64,000 bases of DNA from Punica granatum (Eukaryota; Streptophyta; Magnoliopsida; Myrtales; Lythraceae), in assembly GCF_007655135.1 (NCBI RefSeq), contig NC_045128.1, forward strand, positions 24,460,811 through 24,524,810, read 5' to 3'. Every line of letters starts with the position of its first letter. Positions within the stretch are counted from its first letter, which is position 1. This document shows positions 36,573 through 46,952 of this stretch, in pieces. A model generated the notes under the pieces. That model was not told the DNA's origin, did not search any database, and was given only the letters and a program-made list of their open reading frames with translations. The position numbers and the translations under genes were made by a program.

Positions 36573-37683
36573 CATGGTTCTTAGAATCATGATTCGAATC
36601 GTAGAATCTTACGATTCTACGATTCATGGGGGGTCATCCGATTCTGATATTATGGGTTGAACTGTTGAATCGGGCCTGAATCGGGCCTTGAATCGCGGAA
36701 TCGCAAAATCAGGTCGATTCTGCGATTCCGGATTCGGCCCAGACTTGGGCGAAGGGCAGTCTTAATTCGGGCCCTCGGGCCGAAGCCCAGCCCATTGGCC
36801 TTGAGCCTGACATAATTTTTTTTCCCCCTTCCTTCTCCCTTTCTTCTCCTGCGCTAAACCTTTCTCCCCGACATTTCTGTGCCCTAATCCACTGGACCTC
36901 CTCTTCGAGTTCTTCGCAAATCCGACTTCCGCAATTCCAAGTTCCGACTTCCGCAATTTCTTCCGCGGTTCCGAGTTCCGACTTCCGCGAATTCTTCCGC
37001 CGTTCCGAATTCCGGCTCCCGCGATTTCTTCAACATCGACTATTCCCCTTCTTGGGGATCAAGGAGCGTCGACTGCTTCGAGAAGCTTGAGCAAATTAGG
37101 GAAGGAACCTACAGGTCAGCTCTCCCCACCCCACCTTCCCTCTCGATTGGTTTTATTGCAAGCTGGGAACTAATCAGTGAATCAGGGATCACAACATGTA
37201 ATCTTTTTAGTGAAATTTTTTTACTGGATTTGACTTATAAATCTTCACGGAATTTTCTAGCTGAAATAAATGCATAGACATGATAAACTCTTTGTGGTGT
37301 TGGATCTTTGTGAAGCAAGTTGGGGAAGAGACATGATAAACTCTTTGTCTGATGCATCAGGAAGATTCATGCATCAGCTGAAATAAATGCATAGACGTGA
37401 TAAACTCTTTGTGAGCATAAACTTGAATCTTCCAGTGTTGGATTTAGTAATTTTTGTTTTTCAGTTTTCTATTACATCATTAAATGTGTTTTTTTTTCGG
37501 GATGTTTTTCCTTTTTAAGAAGCATTGCAGTCATTTATCCCATTGTTTCCCTACTGTGCAAGACTTATCCTGCTTGGTGTATTATCCACGTGAATATATT
37601 TTTGTTTCTCTCCCATGCTGTTATGGATAAAATCCTGGTGACTTATGTTTTGGCGGAAGCCTAATATTGAGTTCAATAATCAG

Positions 37684-37688
37684 GAAAC
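37684..37688. repeat. Target-site duplication GAAAC (left, CRM)
   Basis: Matches 43019-43023. Confidence 0.9.
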
Positions 37689-38181
37689 TGATGGAGAAAA
37701 CGAGAAGACCATATGATGGTTCTAGAATACAATTAAAGACTGTTGGACTGAAACCGAAGAGTCATTTCGTGCTTAGTTTTCTGAGTCATTTCTGCACTAA
37801 ATAGGTTCAAATAAGATGTCATTGGAAAGCCCTAGAAGTCTAGTTTCCAATGAATCAAACTGTTCGTAATTTGGAATTGTCTAGGAAAAGTTATTGTCAT
37901 TTTCGTGAGTCGTGTCCAGAAAATCCGAGAAGATAGAATTAGAGTTAATGGGGTGTCTTGGGAAGATAAAAAGTCCTTGTGTCCTTGTTCTATAAATAGG
38001 ATGATCTTGTAAGGATATGGGCAAGTCATCTTTGAAGTAATCAATTTATATTTTAGAGTAACTCATTCTTTGAATTGTTCTTCTCTGTCTTCGAATAACT
38101 TAGGTGGATTCCTAAGGTTCTTCGGGTCGTTCGCTCGTTGTTTTGGGGGCTTGGTCCTCTCTTCTCTCCTTACCGCCATCA
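37689..38181 (+). repeat. 5' LTR of the CRM element
   Basis: TG...CA ends. A TATAAAT promoter motif at 37991 probably directs transcription of the element. Confidence 0.93.
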
Positions 38182-38184
38182 GAT

Positions 38185-38197
38185 TGGTATCAGAGCC
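38185..38197 (+). other. Primer-binding site of the CRM element
   Basis: TGGTATCAGAGCC, complementary to the 3' end of initiator-Met tRNA, three bases after the 5' LTR. Confidence 0.93.
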
Positions 38198-38209
38198 ACG
38201 GTTCTTTCC

Positions 38210-41200
38210 ATGGCGAACCGTCGACGTAGAGTACCTGACGTCAACGTGGCTCCCACGGAGCGCGACCTTCGTGATGTCGAGATGGATGAGCTAAGGAGGC
38301 AAGTGCAACAACTCCAACAGCAACTTGAGCATCTCCAAGCTAGAAACCGTGACGAGACACGTCATGGTTCGGATGTTGGCGAGGTTGGGGAGGTTAACCC
38401 TTTCCATGATGAAGATTCTGATTCGTCCACCGAAAGAGCTTCTCCTCGACTTGGCCGGAGGAATCGTTTTGAGGATTATGGCGTCAAAGTCGACATTCCC
38501 GACTTTGAAGTTCAAATGCACCCAGAAGATTTCATTGATTGGTTGGCTACCGTTGAACGAGTCTTCGACTTCAAGAACATTTCCGAAGAAAAGAAGGTGA
38601 AGTTAGTCGCCATCAAATTGAAAAAACATGCTTCAGTTTGGTGGGAGAACTTGAAGAGGCGTCGAGAACGTGAAGGAAAACGGAGGATTGTGACGTGGGA
38701 AAAGATGAAACGGGAGCTCAAGAAGAAGTTTCTTCCCGCAAGCTACAAGCAAGATATTTTCTCTCGGCTCTACAACTTCAAGCAAGAGGAGTTGACCGTA
38801 GAGAAATACACCGCAGAGTTTGAGCATCTCATGATGAAGTGCGATATCGTGGAGCCCGAGGAACAAACCATTGCTCGGTACCTTGGCGGTCTTCGATCCG
38901 AGATTCGTAACGTGGTCCAATTGCAACCTTATTGGACTTTCGAGGATGTTTGCAAGCTAGCCGTTCGTGTGGAGAAGCAATCTAAGGAGAAGAGTACTCA
39001 TAAGACCTTGGGAAGAGACGGGGTCTCTAACCGGGGGAGTGCTCCGACTCCGAAGTCATCATCGACTGGTGAGGCTTTTTCTTCCAAGGCTACACCCGCA
39101 CAAGGTGGCACTTCTCGCAACACTTCAAGCATGATATCAAAACAATGCTTTAAGTGTCGAGGATTTGGTCACATCGCTTCCGAGTGCCCGAATCGGAAGA
39201 TTATTTCCTTAGTGGAGGAAGCTAATGATGAGCCGGTGTACGACACTTACGACGACGAGGAGAATGAGGTTGAGCAAGAAGAGGTCACTTATGGTGATCA
39301 AGGGAAGGCTCTCGTCGTTCAACGCATCTTGAAGTCCGCACATGTTGAGGACGATAAGTGGTTGCGGCATAACATCTTCCACACCCGATGCACTTTCCAT
39401 GGCAAAGTGTGCACGATCATTATCGATAGTGGGAGTTGTGAGAATGTCATTTCCACTACCATGGTGGAAAAGTTGCACCTCAAGGTGGAGCCTCATCCGG
39501 ATCCGTACAAGCTCTATTGGCTCAAGAAAGGTAACGACGTTCATGTCAATAAACGTTGCTTGGTGCAATTCTCTATCGGCACGCATTATAAGGATGAGAT
39601 TATGTGCGATGTGGTTCCCATGGATGCGTGTCATTTACTTCTTGGACGTCCATGGTTATATGATCGAAGGGTGATTTATGATGGTTTTAAGAACACCTAC
39701 TCCTTTGTCAAGGAAGGTGTCAAGATTATTCTAGCACCTTGTAGAATGGAGGACAAGTCTAAGGCCGTCACGGGAGAAGGGAGCTCTTATCTCTCCAAAT
39801 CCCAATTTCTCCAAGTCATGGATCGTTCTTCGAAGGCTTATGCACTCGTGCTCTTGGAGGAGAATGAAGAACGAGGGGATATTCCACCCATAGTGAAGTC
39901 TTTGCTCGAAGAATTTCGGGATGTGGTGCCCGATGAGATTCCGTCAGGACTTCCTCCCATGCGGGATATCCAACATCATATTGATTTGGTGCCCGGGGCT
40001 GCTATCCCAAGTAAGGCGGCGTATCGAATGAGTCCAAAGGAATATGAGGAGCTTCAACGCCAAGTCGACGAACTTTTGCATAAGGGGTTGATTCGGGAAA
40101 GTTTGAGCCCTTGTGCGGTTCCCGCTCTTCTCGTGCCAAAGAAGGATGGATCTTGGAGGATGTGCATTGATAGTCGGGCTGTGAATAAGATCACCGTCAA
40201 GTATCGCTTTCCAATACCGCGACTTGATGATTTGCTTGATCAACTTCACGGAGCTTCGGTCTTTTCCAAAATCGACCTTAGGAGTGGATATCATCAAATT
40301 CGAATGCGTCCCGGAGACGAGTGGAAGACGGCATTCAAGACAAGAGATGGTCTCTACGAGTGGCTAGTTATGCCATTTGGCCTCTCTAATGCCCCGAGTA
40401 CTTTCATGCGCCTCATGAACCATGTGTTGAAAGCTTTCATCGGCAAGTTTTTGGTCGTCTACTTTGACGATATTTTGATCTATAGTACCAGCGTGGAGGA
40501 GCACTTGGAGCATCTTCAAGAGCTCTTTAACGTGCTTCGAGAGCAACGCCTATATGCCAACCTCAAGAAGTGTCACTTCCTCACAAATAGTGTCAATTTC
40601 TTGGGTTATATTGTCTCTCAAGAAGGCATTCGCATGGATCCAAGTAAAGTGGAGGCGATCGTAAATTGGCCGACTCCAAGATCTCTCCAAGAGGTCCGGA
40701 GTTTCCATGGGCTAGCTTCTTTCTATCGGAGGTTCATTGCGGGGTTTAGCACTCTTGTCGCTCCTATCACGGAGTGCTTGAAAGGAGGTGTATTCAAGTG
40801 GGACGAGGCGGCTCAAAAGAGTTTCGAGCTAATAAAGAAGAAGATGACGAAGGCACCACTTCTTGCCTTGCCTGACTTTGAGAAAGTCTTCGAGGTATGT
40901 TGCGATGCTTCTAATGTGGGAATTGGAGCCATTCTTTCTCAAGAAGGCAAACCACTTGCTTTCTTTAGTGAGAAGTTGAATGGACCGAGGAGGAATTATT
41001 CGACGTACGACAAGGAATTTTATGCCATTGTTCGAGCTTTGGCTAATTGGAGGCATTATCTTATTTCGAAGGAATTTGTGCTCTTCTCGGACCATGAGGC
41101 GTTGAAGTACATTAATGGCCAGCATAAGCTCAACAATCGCCATGCCAAGTGGGTGGAGTTCCTACAAGCCTACACGTTCGTGATCAAGCATAAGAGCGAC

Positions 41201-42553
41201 ACTCAAAACCAAGTCGCTGATGCTTTGAGTCGGAGGTGTGGATTGCTTTCATCTATGCAAGTAAAAGTGTTAGGGTTCGAGATCATCAAGGAGCTTTATG
41301 AGGAGGATGTTGATTTCTCCAAGACATGGCGTGAATGTTCCAAAGGCCCTTGGAAGGACTTTCTCGTACATGATGGCTATCTTTTCAAGTCCAATAAGTT
41401 GTGCATTCCTCAATGTTCTTTGAGGGAGGCCATCATCAAAGAAGCTCACGAGGGAGGACTTGGAGGTCACTTTGGGCGAGATAAAACGCTTGCTCTTATT
41501 GATGCACAATTCTATTGGCCGAATATGATCCGAGACGTCTCGAGACATGTGGAGCGCTGCAAAACATGTCACATTACTAAGGCTCATTCTCAAAATATGG
41601 GCCTTTACACTCCACTTCCGGTCCCCAATGCACCTTGGGAAGACGTGAGCATCGATTTCGTGGTGGGATTACCAAGGACACAAAGGAACAAAGACTCGGT
41701 CATGGTGGTGGTGGATCGATTCTTTAAGATGGCGCACTTCGTTTCGTGCCTTAAGACCTTGGATGCGTCTCATGTTGCAGATCTTTACTTTAGAGAGATT
41801 GTCAAGCTTCATGGCATTCCGAGGACCATCACTTCCGATCGTGATACGAAGTTTATGAGTCACTTTTGGCGTACGCTTTTGAGAAAGCTTGGAACTACTC
41901 TTCAATTTAGTTCCTCCCATCATCCTCAAACCGATGGCCAAGCGGAGGTGGTTAATCGAAGTTTGGGAAGCTTGCTAAGGTCCTTGGTGAAAGGAAATAT
42001 TCGTCAATGGGACATGGTGCTGCCTCAAGCGGAGTTTGCTTATAACCGATCTCAAAGCAAGTCTACCGGTAAGAGCCCATTCGAGGTTGTTTATGGATCA
42101 AATCCTATTGGTCCGTTGGATTTGGTCCCTTTTCCAATTAATCACTCTTTTAGTAGTGATGCTGAAGAAAGAGTGAAGCAAATTCGGAGTATGCATAAAG
42201 AGGTTCGCAAGAAGATCATCCAGCAAAATGAGAAGTACAAGGAGCAAGCCGACAAGTTCAGGAAGCCGGCAACTTTCAAGGAAGGAGACTTGGTATGGAT
42301 TCATCTTCGCAAAGAGCAGCTTCCCCAAGGTCGCTTTGGTAAACTCAAGCCTAGAGCTGATGGACCTTTTCGCATTTTGAAGAGAGTGGGTGAAAACGCA
42401 TATAAGGTTGAGCTACCGGGAGACTATGGAGTTTCTGCAACTTTCAATGTCTCTAACCTATTGCCCTATACTGGAGAAGACGAAGGGTCCAACTTGGGGA
42501 CAAGTCTCTTCCAACCGGGGGAGAATGATGGAGAAAACGAGAAGACCATATGA
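38210..42553 (+). CDS. CRM-clade gag-pol polyprotein
   Basis: Single intact frame of 1447 codons. I chose the ATG at 38210 (MANRRRR) because the in-frame ATG at 38138 lies inside the 5' LTR. Order: an N-terminal coiled-coil-like Gln/Leu stretch and Gag domain; CCHC zinc knuckle at about 313-326 (CFKCRGFGHIASEC); aspartic protease DSG at 406-408; reverse transcriptase with YFDD at 751-754; RNase H starting CDAS near 898; integrase with an HHCC zinc domain from about 1080 and a DD35E triad at D1149, D1210 and E1246; and a C-terminal domain with GPF and SATFNVSNL. RT/RNase H sequence and the ...SLFQPGE ending resemble CRM chromoviruses, many of which target centromeric chromatin. The last nine codons run into the 3' LTR. 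No disabling change seen. Confidence 0.95.
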   Translation: MANRRRRVPDVNVAPTERDLRDVEMDELRRQVQQLQQQLEHLQARNRDETRHGSDVGEVGEVNPFHDEDSDSSTERASPRLGRRNRFEDYGVKVDIPDFEVQMHPEDFIDWLATVERVFDFKNISEEKKVKLVAIKLKKHASVWWENLKRRREREGKRRIVTWEKMKRELKKKFLPASYKQDIFSRLYNFKQEELTVEKYTAEFEHLMMKCDIVEPEEQTIARYLGGLRSEIRNVVQLQPYWTFEDVCKLAVRVEKQSKEKSTHKTLGRDGVSNRGSAPTPKSSSTGEAFSSKATPAQGGTSRNTSSMISKQCFKCRGFGHIASECPNRKIISLVEEANDEPVYDTYDDEENEVEQEEVTYGDQGKALVVQRILKSAHVEDDKWLRHNIFHTRCTFHGKVCTIIIDSGSCENVISTTMVEKLHLKVEPHPDPYKLYWLKKGNDVHVNKRCLVQFSIGTHYKDEIMCDVVPMDACHLLLGRPWLYDRRVIYDGFKNTYSFVKEGVKIILAPCRMEDKSKAVTGEGSSYLSKSQFLQVMDRSSKAYALVLLEENEERGDIPPIVKSLLEEFRDVVPDEIPSGLPPMRDIQHHIDLVPGAAIPSKAAYRMSPKEYEELQRQVDELLHKGLIRESLSPCAVPALLVPKKDGSWRMCIDSRAVNKITVKYRFPIPRLDDLLDQLHGASVFSKIDLRSGYHQIRMRPGDEWKTAFKTRDGLYEWLVMPFGLSNAPSTFMRLMNHVLKAFIGKFLVVYFDDILIYSTSVEEHLEHLQELFNVLREQRLYANLKKCHFLTNSVNFLGYIVSQEGIRMDPSKVEAIVNWPTPRSLQEVRSFHGLASFYRRFIAGFSTLVAPITECLKGGVFKWDEAAQKSFELIKKKMTKAPLLALPDFEKVFEVCCDASNVGIGAILSQEGKPLAFFSEKLNGPRRNYSTYDKEFYAIVRALANWRHYLISKEFVLFSDHEALKYINGQHKLNNRHAKWVEFLQAYTFVIKHKSDTQNQVADALSRRCGLLSSMQVKVLGFEIIKELYEEDVDFSKTWRECSKGPWKDFLVHDGYLFKSNKLCIPQCSLREAIIKEAHEGGLGGHFGRDKTLALIDAQFYWPNMIRDVSRHVERCKTCHITKAHSQNMGLYTPLPVPNAPWEDVSIDFVVGLPRTQRNKDSVMVVVDRFFKMAHFVSCLKTLDASHVADLYFREIVKLHGIPRTITSDRDTKFMSHFWRTLLRKLGTTLQFSSSHHPQTDGQAEVVNRSLGSLLRSLVKGNIRQWDMVLPQAEFAYNRSQSKSTGKSPFEVVYGSNPIGPLDLVPFPINHSFSSDAEERVKQIRSMHKEVRKKIIQQNEKYKEQADKFRKPATFKEGDLVWIHLRKEQLPQGRFGKLKPRADGPFRILKRVGENAYKVELPGDYGVSATFNVSNLLPYTGEDEGSNLGTSLFQPGENDGENEKTI
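42517..42525 (+). other. Polypurine tract of the CRM element
   Basis: GGGGGAGAA immediately before the 3' LTR. It lies inside the coding frame. Confidence 0.85.
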
Positions 42554-43018
42554 TGGTTCTAGAATACAATTAAAGACTGTTGGACTGAAACCGAAGAGTC
42601 ATTTCGTGCTTAGTTTTCTAAGTCATTTCTGCACTAAATAGGTTCAAATAAGATGTCATTGGAAAGCCCTAGAAGTCTAGTTTCCAATGAATTAAACTGT
42701 TCGTAATTTGGAATTGTCTAGGAAAAGTTATTGTCATTTTCGTGAGTCGTGTCCAGAAAATCCGAGAAGATAGAATTAGAGTTAATGGGGTGTCTTGGGA
42801 AGATAAAAAGTCCTTGTGTCCTTGTTCTATAAATAGGATGATCTTGTAAGGATATGGGCAAGTCATCTTTGAAGTAATCAATTTATATTTTAGAGTAACT
42901 CATTCTTTGAGTTGTTCTTCTCTGACTTCGAATAACTTAGGTGGATTCCTAAGGTTCTTCGGGTCGTTCGCTCGTTGTTTTGGGGGCTTGGTCCTCTCTT
43001 CTCTCCTTACCGCCATAA
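42526..43018 (+). repeat. 3' LTR of the CRM element
   Basis: 493 bp; partner of 37689-38181, with TATAAAT at 42828. The terminal base pair is AA, not CA. Confidence 0.93.
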
Positions 43019-43023
43019 GAAAC
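43019..43023. repeat. Target-site duplication GAAAC (right, CRM)
   Basis: Partner of 37684-37688. Confidence 0.9.
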
Positions 43024-43346
43024 ATTCGGGTTTTTTGCTGCTGTTGTCCATTAAGCAAGGCAGAGGTATCAGCTGGTTGTTCAGTAGTTGCAGAATTTGA
43101 ATTTCTGGTGAGTCTATAGTCTGTACTGATTGTGCTGTAAATTTCAATTCTGCTGGAATGACTTATTGTTGGTTGGATGGTTTTTGGTCCTTTTTTGAAT
43201 ATAAGGAATCAAGGATTGATTTTTGTTATATATATAATATTTTTTTAATTACAGGTAGAATCTTCCGATTCACGATACGATTCTACGATTCACAATTCTA
43301 CGACCCTCGATCGATTCTAGGTAGAATCGCGATTCTGAAAACCTTG

Positions 43347-43354
43347 ATTGGAAG
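43347..43354. repeat. Target-site duplication ATTGGAAG (right, hAT-like)
   Basis: Partner of 36565-36572. Confidence 0.85.
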
Positions 43355-45021
43355 AGAAGAGATTGTGTTTGGATGGAAGATAGAATGTATATATATGTAG
43401 AGATGTATGAAAGGTTATGAGAGGAAAAAGAAGAGTGTATAGGACATGTGTGTATGTGCATGTATGTATAGGGGTGGGTTAACAGGAAGATAAAATGGAT
43501 GGTGATTGGTTGGAAGTAAATTTTGGTGAGTTGTGATGGGAGGAGAATGGATTGTGCGACGATAGGATGTTAGAGATTGATGGATGGTAAGAATGTATGT
43601 ATTTGTGGGGGGTGGTGTATAGATAGTATAAGAGTTAATGGGAGAAAAGAGAAGAAGAAGAGATATGGTGGGTCCTATTGAATGGAAGAAAGGTAGTTGA
43701 GAGGTTCGGGTCTCGATCGAGGGCGTGTTCGGAATTTGTGAAACCAATGGATGACGCCTTGTCGACCACGGCGAGGAGAGGATTCCAATGAGCTTAATAT
43801 TGACATGTTCCGCTTAGGCCGATGACTAGGAGGCCCGGAGGCTCGGAAGTTGGTTTTGCTCAATTCAAGCAATTCGAGCAAAGTTAACTATCTCTGTTGA
43901 TCGTTTGTGTTTCAGCATTCTGTGTCGGTCGTTTTGGTATGCTTTGAGGTTGGGGCAGAACAATTGATTTAGCGGCCTCTATCACAAACGGGAATTGGGA
44001 ATAAGAGACGTCCTAGGAATCTGCAGTGGGAATTTTCTATTTTTTTCCCAGAGTGTCCTGAGGTGCCCGTAGATCGCTATGTTCCTCGTTTTTCGAAAAA
44101 GGATTCCGAAATGTCGAGCGACGTTTGACCATTTCGAAGCCACTCGAGAAAATTGGATGGTTTGTGCAGTCTGAACTGAGAAAATCTCACGGGCCCTTGA
44201 GATCTTTGGGACTTGGCTGTTCAGTCCTCGGGCATTAACATTTCGCTGGAGAGGTCTCCAATTCGATGTTCCCGTTAAAAGGGGCTATTTTTCTGAATTG
44301 AAAAGCACTTGGGAGATCTTAATGACTTGCGCAGTCCAATCTAATGTTTTCTCCCTAGTCCTTGGGGTCTCTAAGGTTGGCCGGGCTTGATTTCGGGTGT
44401 CAACATTTTGTTAAAGAAGTCTCCGGTTTGAGATTCCCGTTGAAAGGGGACCCTTTTTTCTGCTCTGGAGTCAATCAAGAGGCCAAGATGATTCTCAGAG
44501 ATTAGTCTAAAACATGCTATGTGGTTATGAGAACCCCTGGGCATGACTAGCACTGTCCTCGGGCATTTCTGATTCGCTAGACGAGATGTTGGCTTGGGAA
44601 CCCCGCCGGAAGGGCTGTTTGCGACTATTCGGGAGCGCCCCAACTTGAGCAGATAATTTGCCAAATGTGCTCGAAAGTGTTTTTCATCAGTTTGGCATCG
44701 TGAGGGATCTTTAGAGCCCCATATTAGATACCTTCTGATGGTCATGCGAACTGGTTATAAGTAGTGCTACAAGGGCCGATTTTTATTAGCTCGAGATTTG
44801 CACCGTCTAAACCCTCCGGCTGGCCTCTGTGATCTGCAGGGAATCCCTGAGGTCCTCTGTGACTTCGTGCCCTAGGATCGTCTGGCTGACCCTATTAACC
44901 TGGCTATGAATAGTGATTCGGCGGTTTGCCGGGTCATCATTTATTAAAGTTCTAGGAGTTGCAGTCATGAGCGTAATTGATATCCTCTCCTAGAGCCGTG
45001 GACCAAAAGGGGGTACTGACA

Positions 45022-45026
45022 AGGGA
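45022..45026. repeat. Target-site duplication AGGGA (right, solo LTR)
   Basis: Partner of 32836-32840. Confidence 0.85.
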
Positions 45027-46820
45027 CACCGGTGAATACGTTGCCATTAAAGAATTTTGCAGATTGTTGAGATACATCCTATCCTCGTTAAGAGAAGGTT
45101 GATCTCTAAATTTAGATGTTATTTAGGTCTATTTGATTGTGGCTCATGATGAATGATGATATTTGATTTTCATGATAGCAATATACATATTTGGATCCAT
45201 GTTCATCGTGATTTAGGGGGTTTTTGTTGTTATTTGCATGGAATCTACCACACATGAGCTTGGATTAACGTCTATTGGACCTTAAATGGCTAAATCTATG
45301 ATTCTGGGTGGGAAATGAGCTCAAAATGGTCATTTTTTGGTTCTGACAGCATGCAATTTTTTCCACAATTTTTCATATTTGGGTTAGTTTTGAGATGTTT
45401 TGGTGAGGTCTTGAGGGTTTTGCATGATTGCGATGACTTGGTGTTGATATGTGATGATTACCATGCTTGATGTTGTGATTTAGGTGATTTTAGGGGCCAA
45501 AATTGCACAAATACGATAATGAACGTAAAGAACCAAACTTATATTGTTATAGGTGTGGCTTTGGGCTCTAGCCGTTTAGGATTCATATTGTTTATTTTGG
45601 CACGGAAATCGGGTGAAAACCCGAGATGTGAGGGCGAATAAAAACCCGGGAACAGACCAAAAGACTTAGCCATGGTCTCGGTTTGTTCTTTGGACCCAAG
45701 AGGGTCCCTTGCTAAAGCTAGGCCCATGACTAACCTATTTGGCCCGCGTGAGGCAAGATTTCAGCCTATTGAGCCATAGTGGGCCTTGTGGTTCGATTTT
45801 GGCCCCATTTGGTCAACTATTGTTTCCTTCTCCTTTTTCAAATTAACCCGAAAGAAAGTATATTTCTCGATCAGAACTCATTTTATCACAATTTCAGTAA
45901 CTTGAGTTAATTTTACTTGATTTTGGACTAATTGTGAGATTGAGTGAAATATTTGGTCCATACGAGTCAGATTTGGGATTTCTTTGCTTTCCATACTCCA
46001 AAAATAGGGGGGAATCAAGAGATGAGAGTTTTTGGTTCAATTTGGATTGGGATGTGAGAGAGTATTTAAATTGGAGAACTTAATTGTAAAATGCCAAATT
46101 GAGCTCGCACAAGATCCAAGACAATACGTGGTAATTGATTTGATTGGGTTGGCCATCTGCATGGACTGTGCAGTCATTATTTAGTACAGCTCATGACATG
46201 TAAAGAAAAAAAAAAAGCATATAGGATAAGATGTGTAAATGAATATGTAGACTAATCGAATTGACAATGAATAAGTATATTTGGGCCTACGTAAATCCCA
46301 CCCATATTAATTAGGCTAGCCGCATGCACACCAGTACCCATATAGGGTCCAATCCACTTGAGTCTAGTTTTTTTTTTTATTTTTTTTATTGTTTTATTTA
46401 TGAAATTGACTTATACTTGAGACCATATGGGGACCAATCTATTTGGATTTTGCTATTTGCAAATCCACTTACAGATCGGGCCTATATAAAGCGCAATTCA
46501 CTTGGGTCCACTTACACTTCATAGTCCACCCCCACTATGGACACGTTTTTTCATCCGAATAAAACTCCTGATAGGATTTTTCGAATCCTAATCTGGCGTT
46601 TGGTTACAACTAGGACATAACATGTCGGAGGATTGGACGGGATTATCACTTAAAGCCCGAATCCAGCCCGGGGGTGGGTTTGGTCCGGATAAGGATTTAA
46701 TTTAGATTGAAATGACAATTATGCCATTGTCATTTAAGTCTAATTGCACCCAACACAAATTCATCTTCCTTAGACTCTCTTCAGATACAGCTTAGAGCGA
46801 CAACGACCTTGACGAGGACA
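45027..46820. other. Non-coding region upstream of a possible exon
   Basis: No supported ORF. 46.2-46.5 kb has A- and T-runs and two loosely similar stretches (CCCATATAGGGTCCAATCC and CCATATGGGGACCAATC). 46.74-46.82 kb could be a 5' UTR with CTCTCTTC-like pyrimidine sequence. Confidence 0.35.
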
Positions 46821-46952
46821 ATGAAGCTCTCCACCAACGGCCACCTGAAAACTATCATCTCGTCATTCGCTTGCAAACCTCCAAGCTCTCGATTTCCTTC
46901 TCGAAACAGTTTCTCTCCCAATCTTGCAATCTCAGCTGCTCAGCACTTTCAG
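46821..46952 (+). CDS. Possible orphan first exon with a transit-peptide-like sequence
   Basis: ATG followed by 44 codons in phase 0 up to a good 5' splice site (TTTCAG|GTGAAT). The peptide is rich in Ser, Asn, Phe and Arg with almost no acidic residues (start MKLSTNGHLK; later PSSRFPSRNSFSPNL), as in plastid or mitochondrial targeting peptides. The following kilobase is T-rich and intron-like, with phrases such as AGGGTTTCAATTCTAGG. I see no second exon before the LTR-like sequence from about 48 kb, so the gene is truncated, interrupted by repeats, or this is a chance frame. I do not recognise a family. Confidence 0.35.

Larger units (their letters stand above)
37689..43018 (+). mobile_element. 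Complete CRM-clade Ty3/gypsy retrotransposon
   Basis: 5330 bp with two 493-bp LTRs, a 13-base tRNA-iMet primer-binding site, one uninterrupted gag-pol frame, a polypurine tract and 5-bp target duplications. I count five base differences and no indel between the LTRs, one of them at the very end (CA in the 5' LTR, AA in the 3' LTR). With a rate of 1.3e-8 per site per year this gives roughly 0.4 million years; the value scales with the assumed rate. It appears structurally able to move on its own. Confidence 0.95.
36573..43346. mobile_element. hAT-like DNA transposon, non-autonomous, carrying a CRM element
   Basis: Ends are imperfect inverted repeats: CATGGTTCTTAGAATC at the left, and CAAGGTTTTCAGAATC read inward from the right. 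Both begin CA and are flanked by identical 8-bp duplications. Subterminal copies of GAATCGTAGAATC / GATTCTACGATTC occur in both ends and could be transposase-binding repeats. Without the CRM insertion the element is about 1.44 kb and encodes no transposase. A pyrimidine-rich block (about 36810-37115), with repeated CCGACTTCCGCAATT and then a GT splice-like site after CCTACAG, looks like a 5' UTR exon and intron. It may be a remnant of the parental transposase gene or captured host sequence. Confidence 0.75.
32841..45021 (-). mobile_element. Solo LTR (Tat/Ogre-like) interrupted by hAT and CRM elements
   Basis: On the minus strand it begins TGTCAGTACCCCC at 45021 and ends CAAGTCCGCACA at 32841, with AGGGA on both sides. 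After removing the nested hAT-like element and its duplicated 8 bp, the LTR is about 5.4 kb, close to the 5.1-kb LTRs at 12.2 and 22.5 kb. Family blocks (TTTCGTCTCGTTGGGGCTCGC; CACGCATGAGAAGGAGTC) are at the left. No PBS, PPT or internal domain lies next to either end, so it is a solo LTR. Confidence 0.85.
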
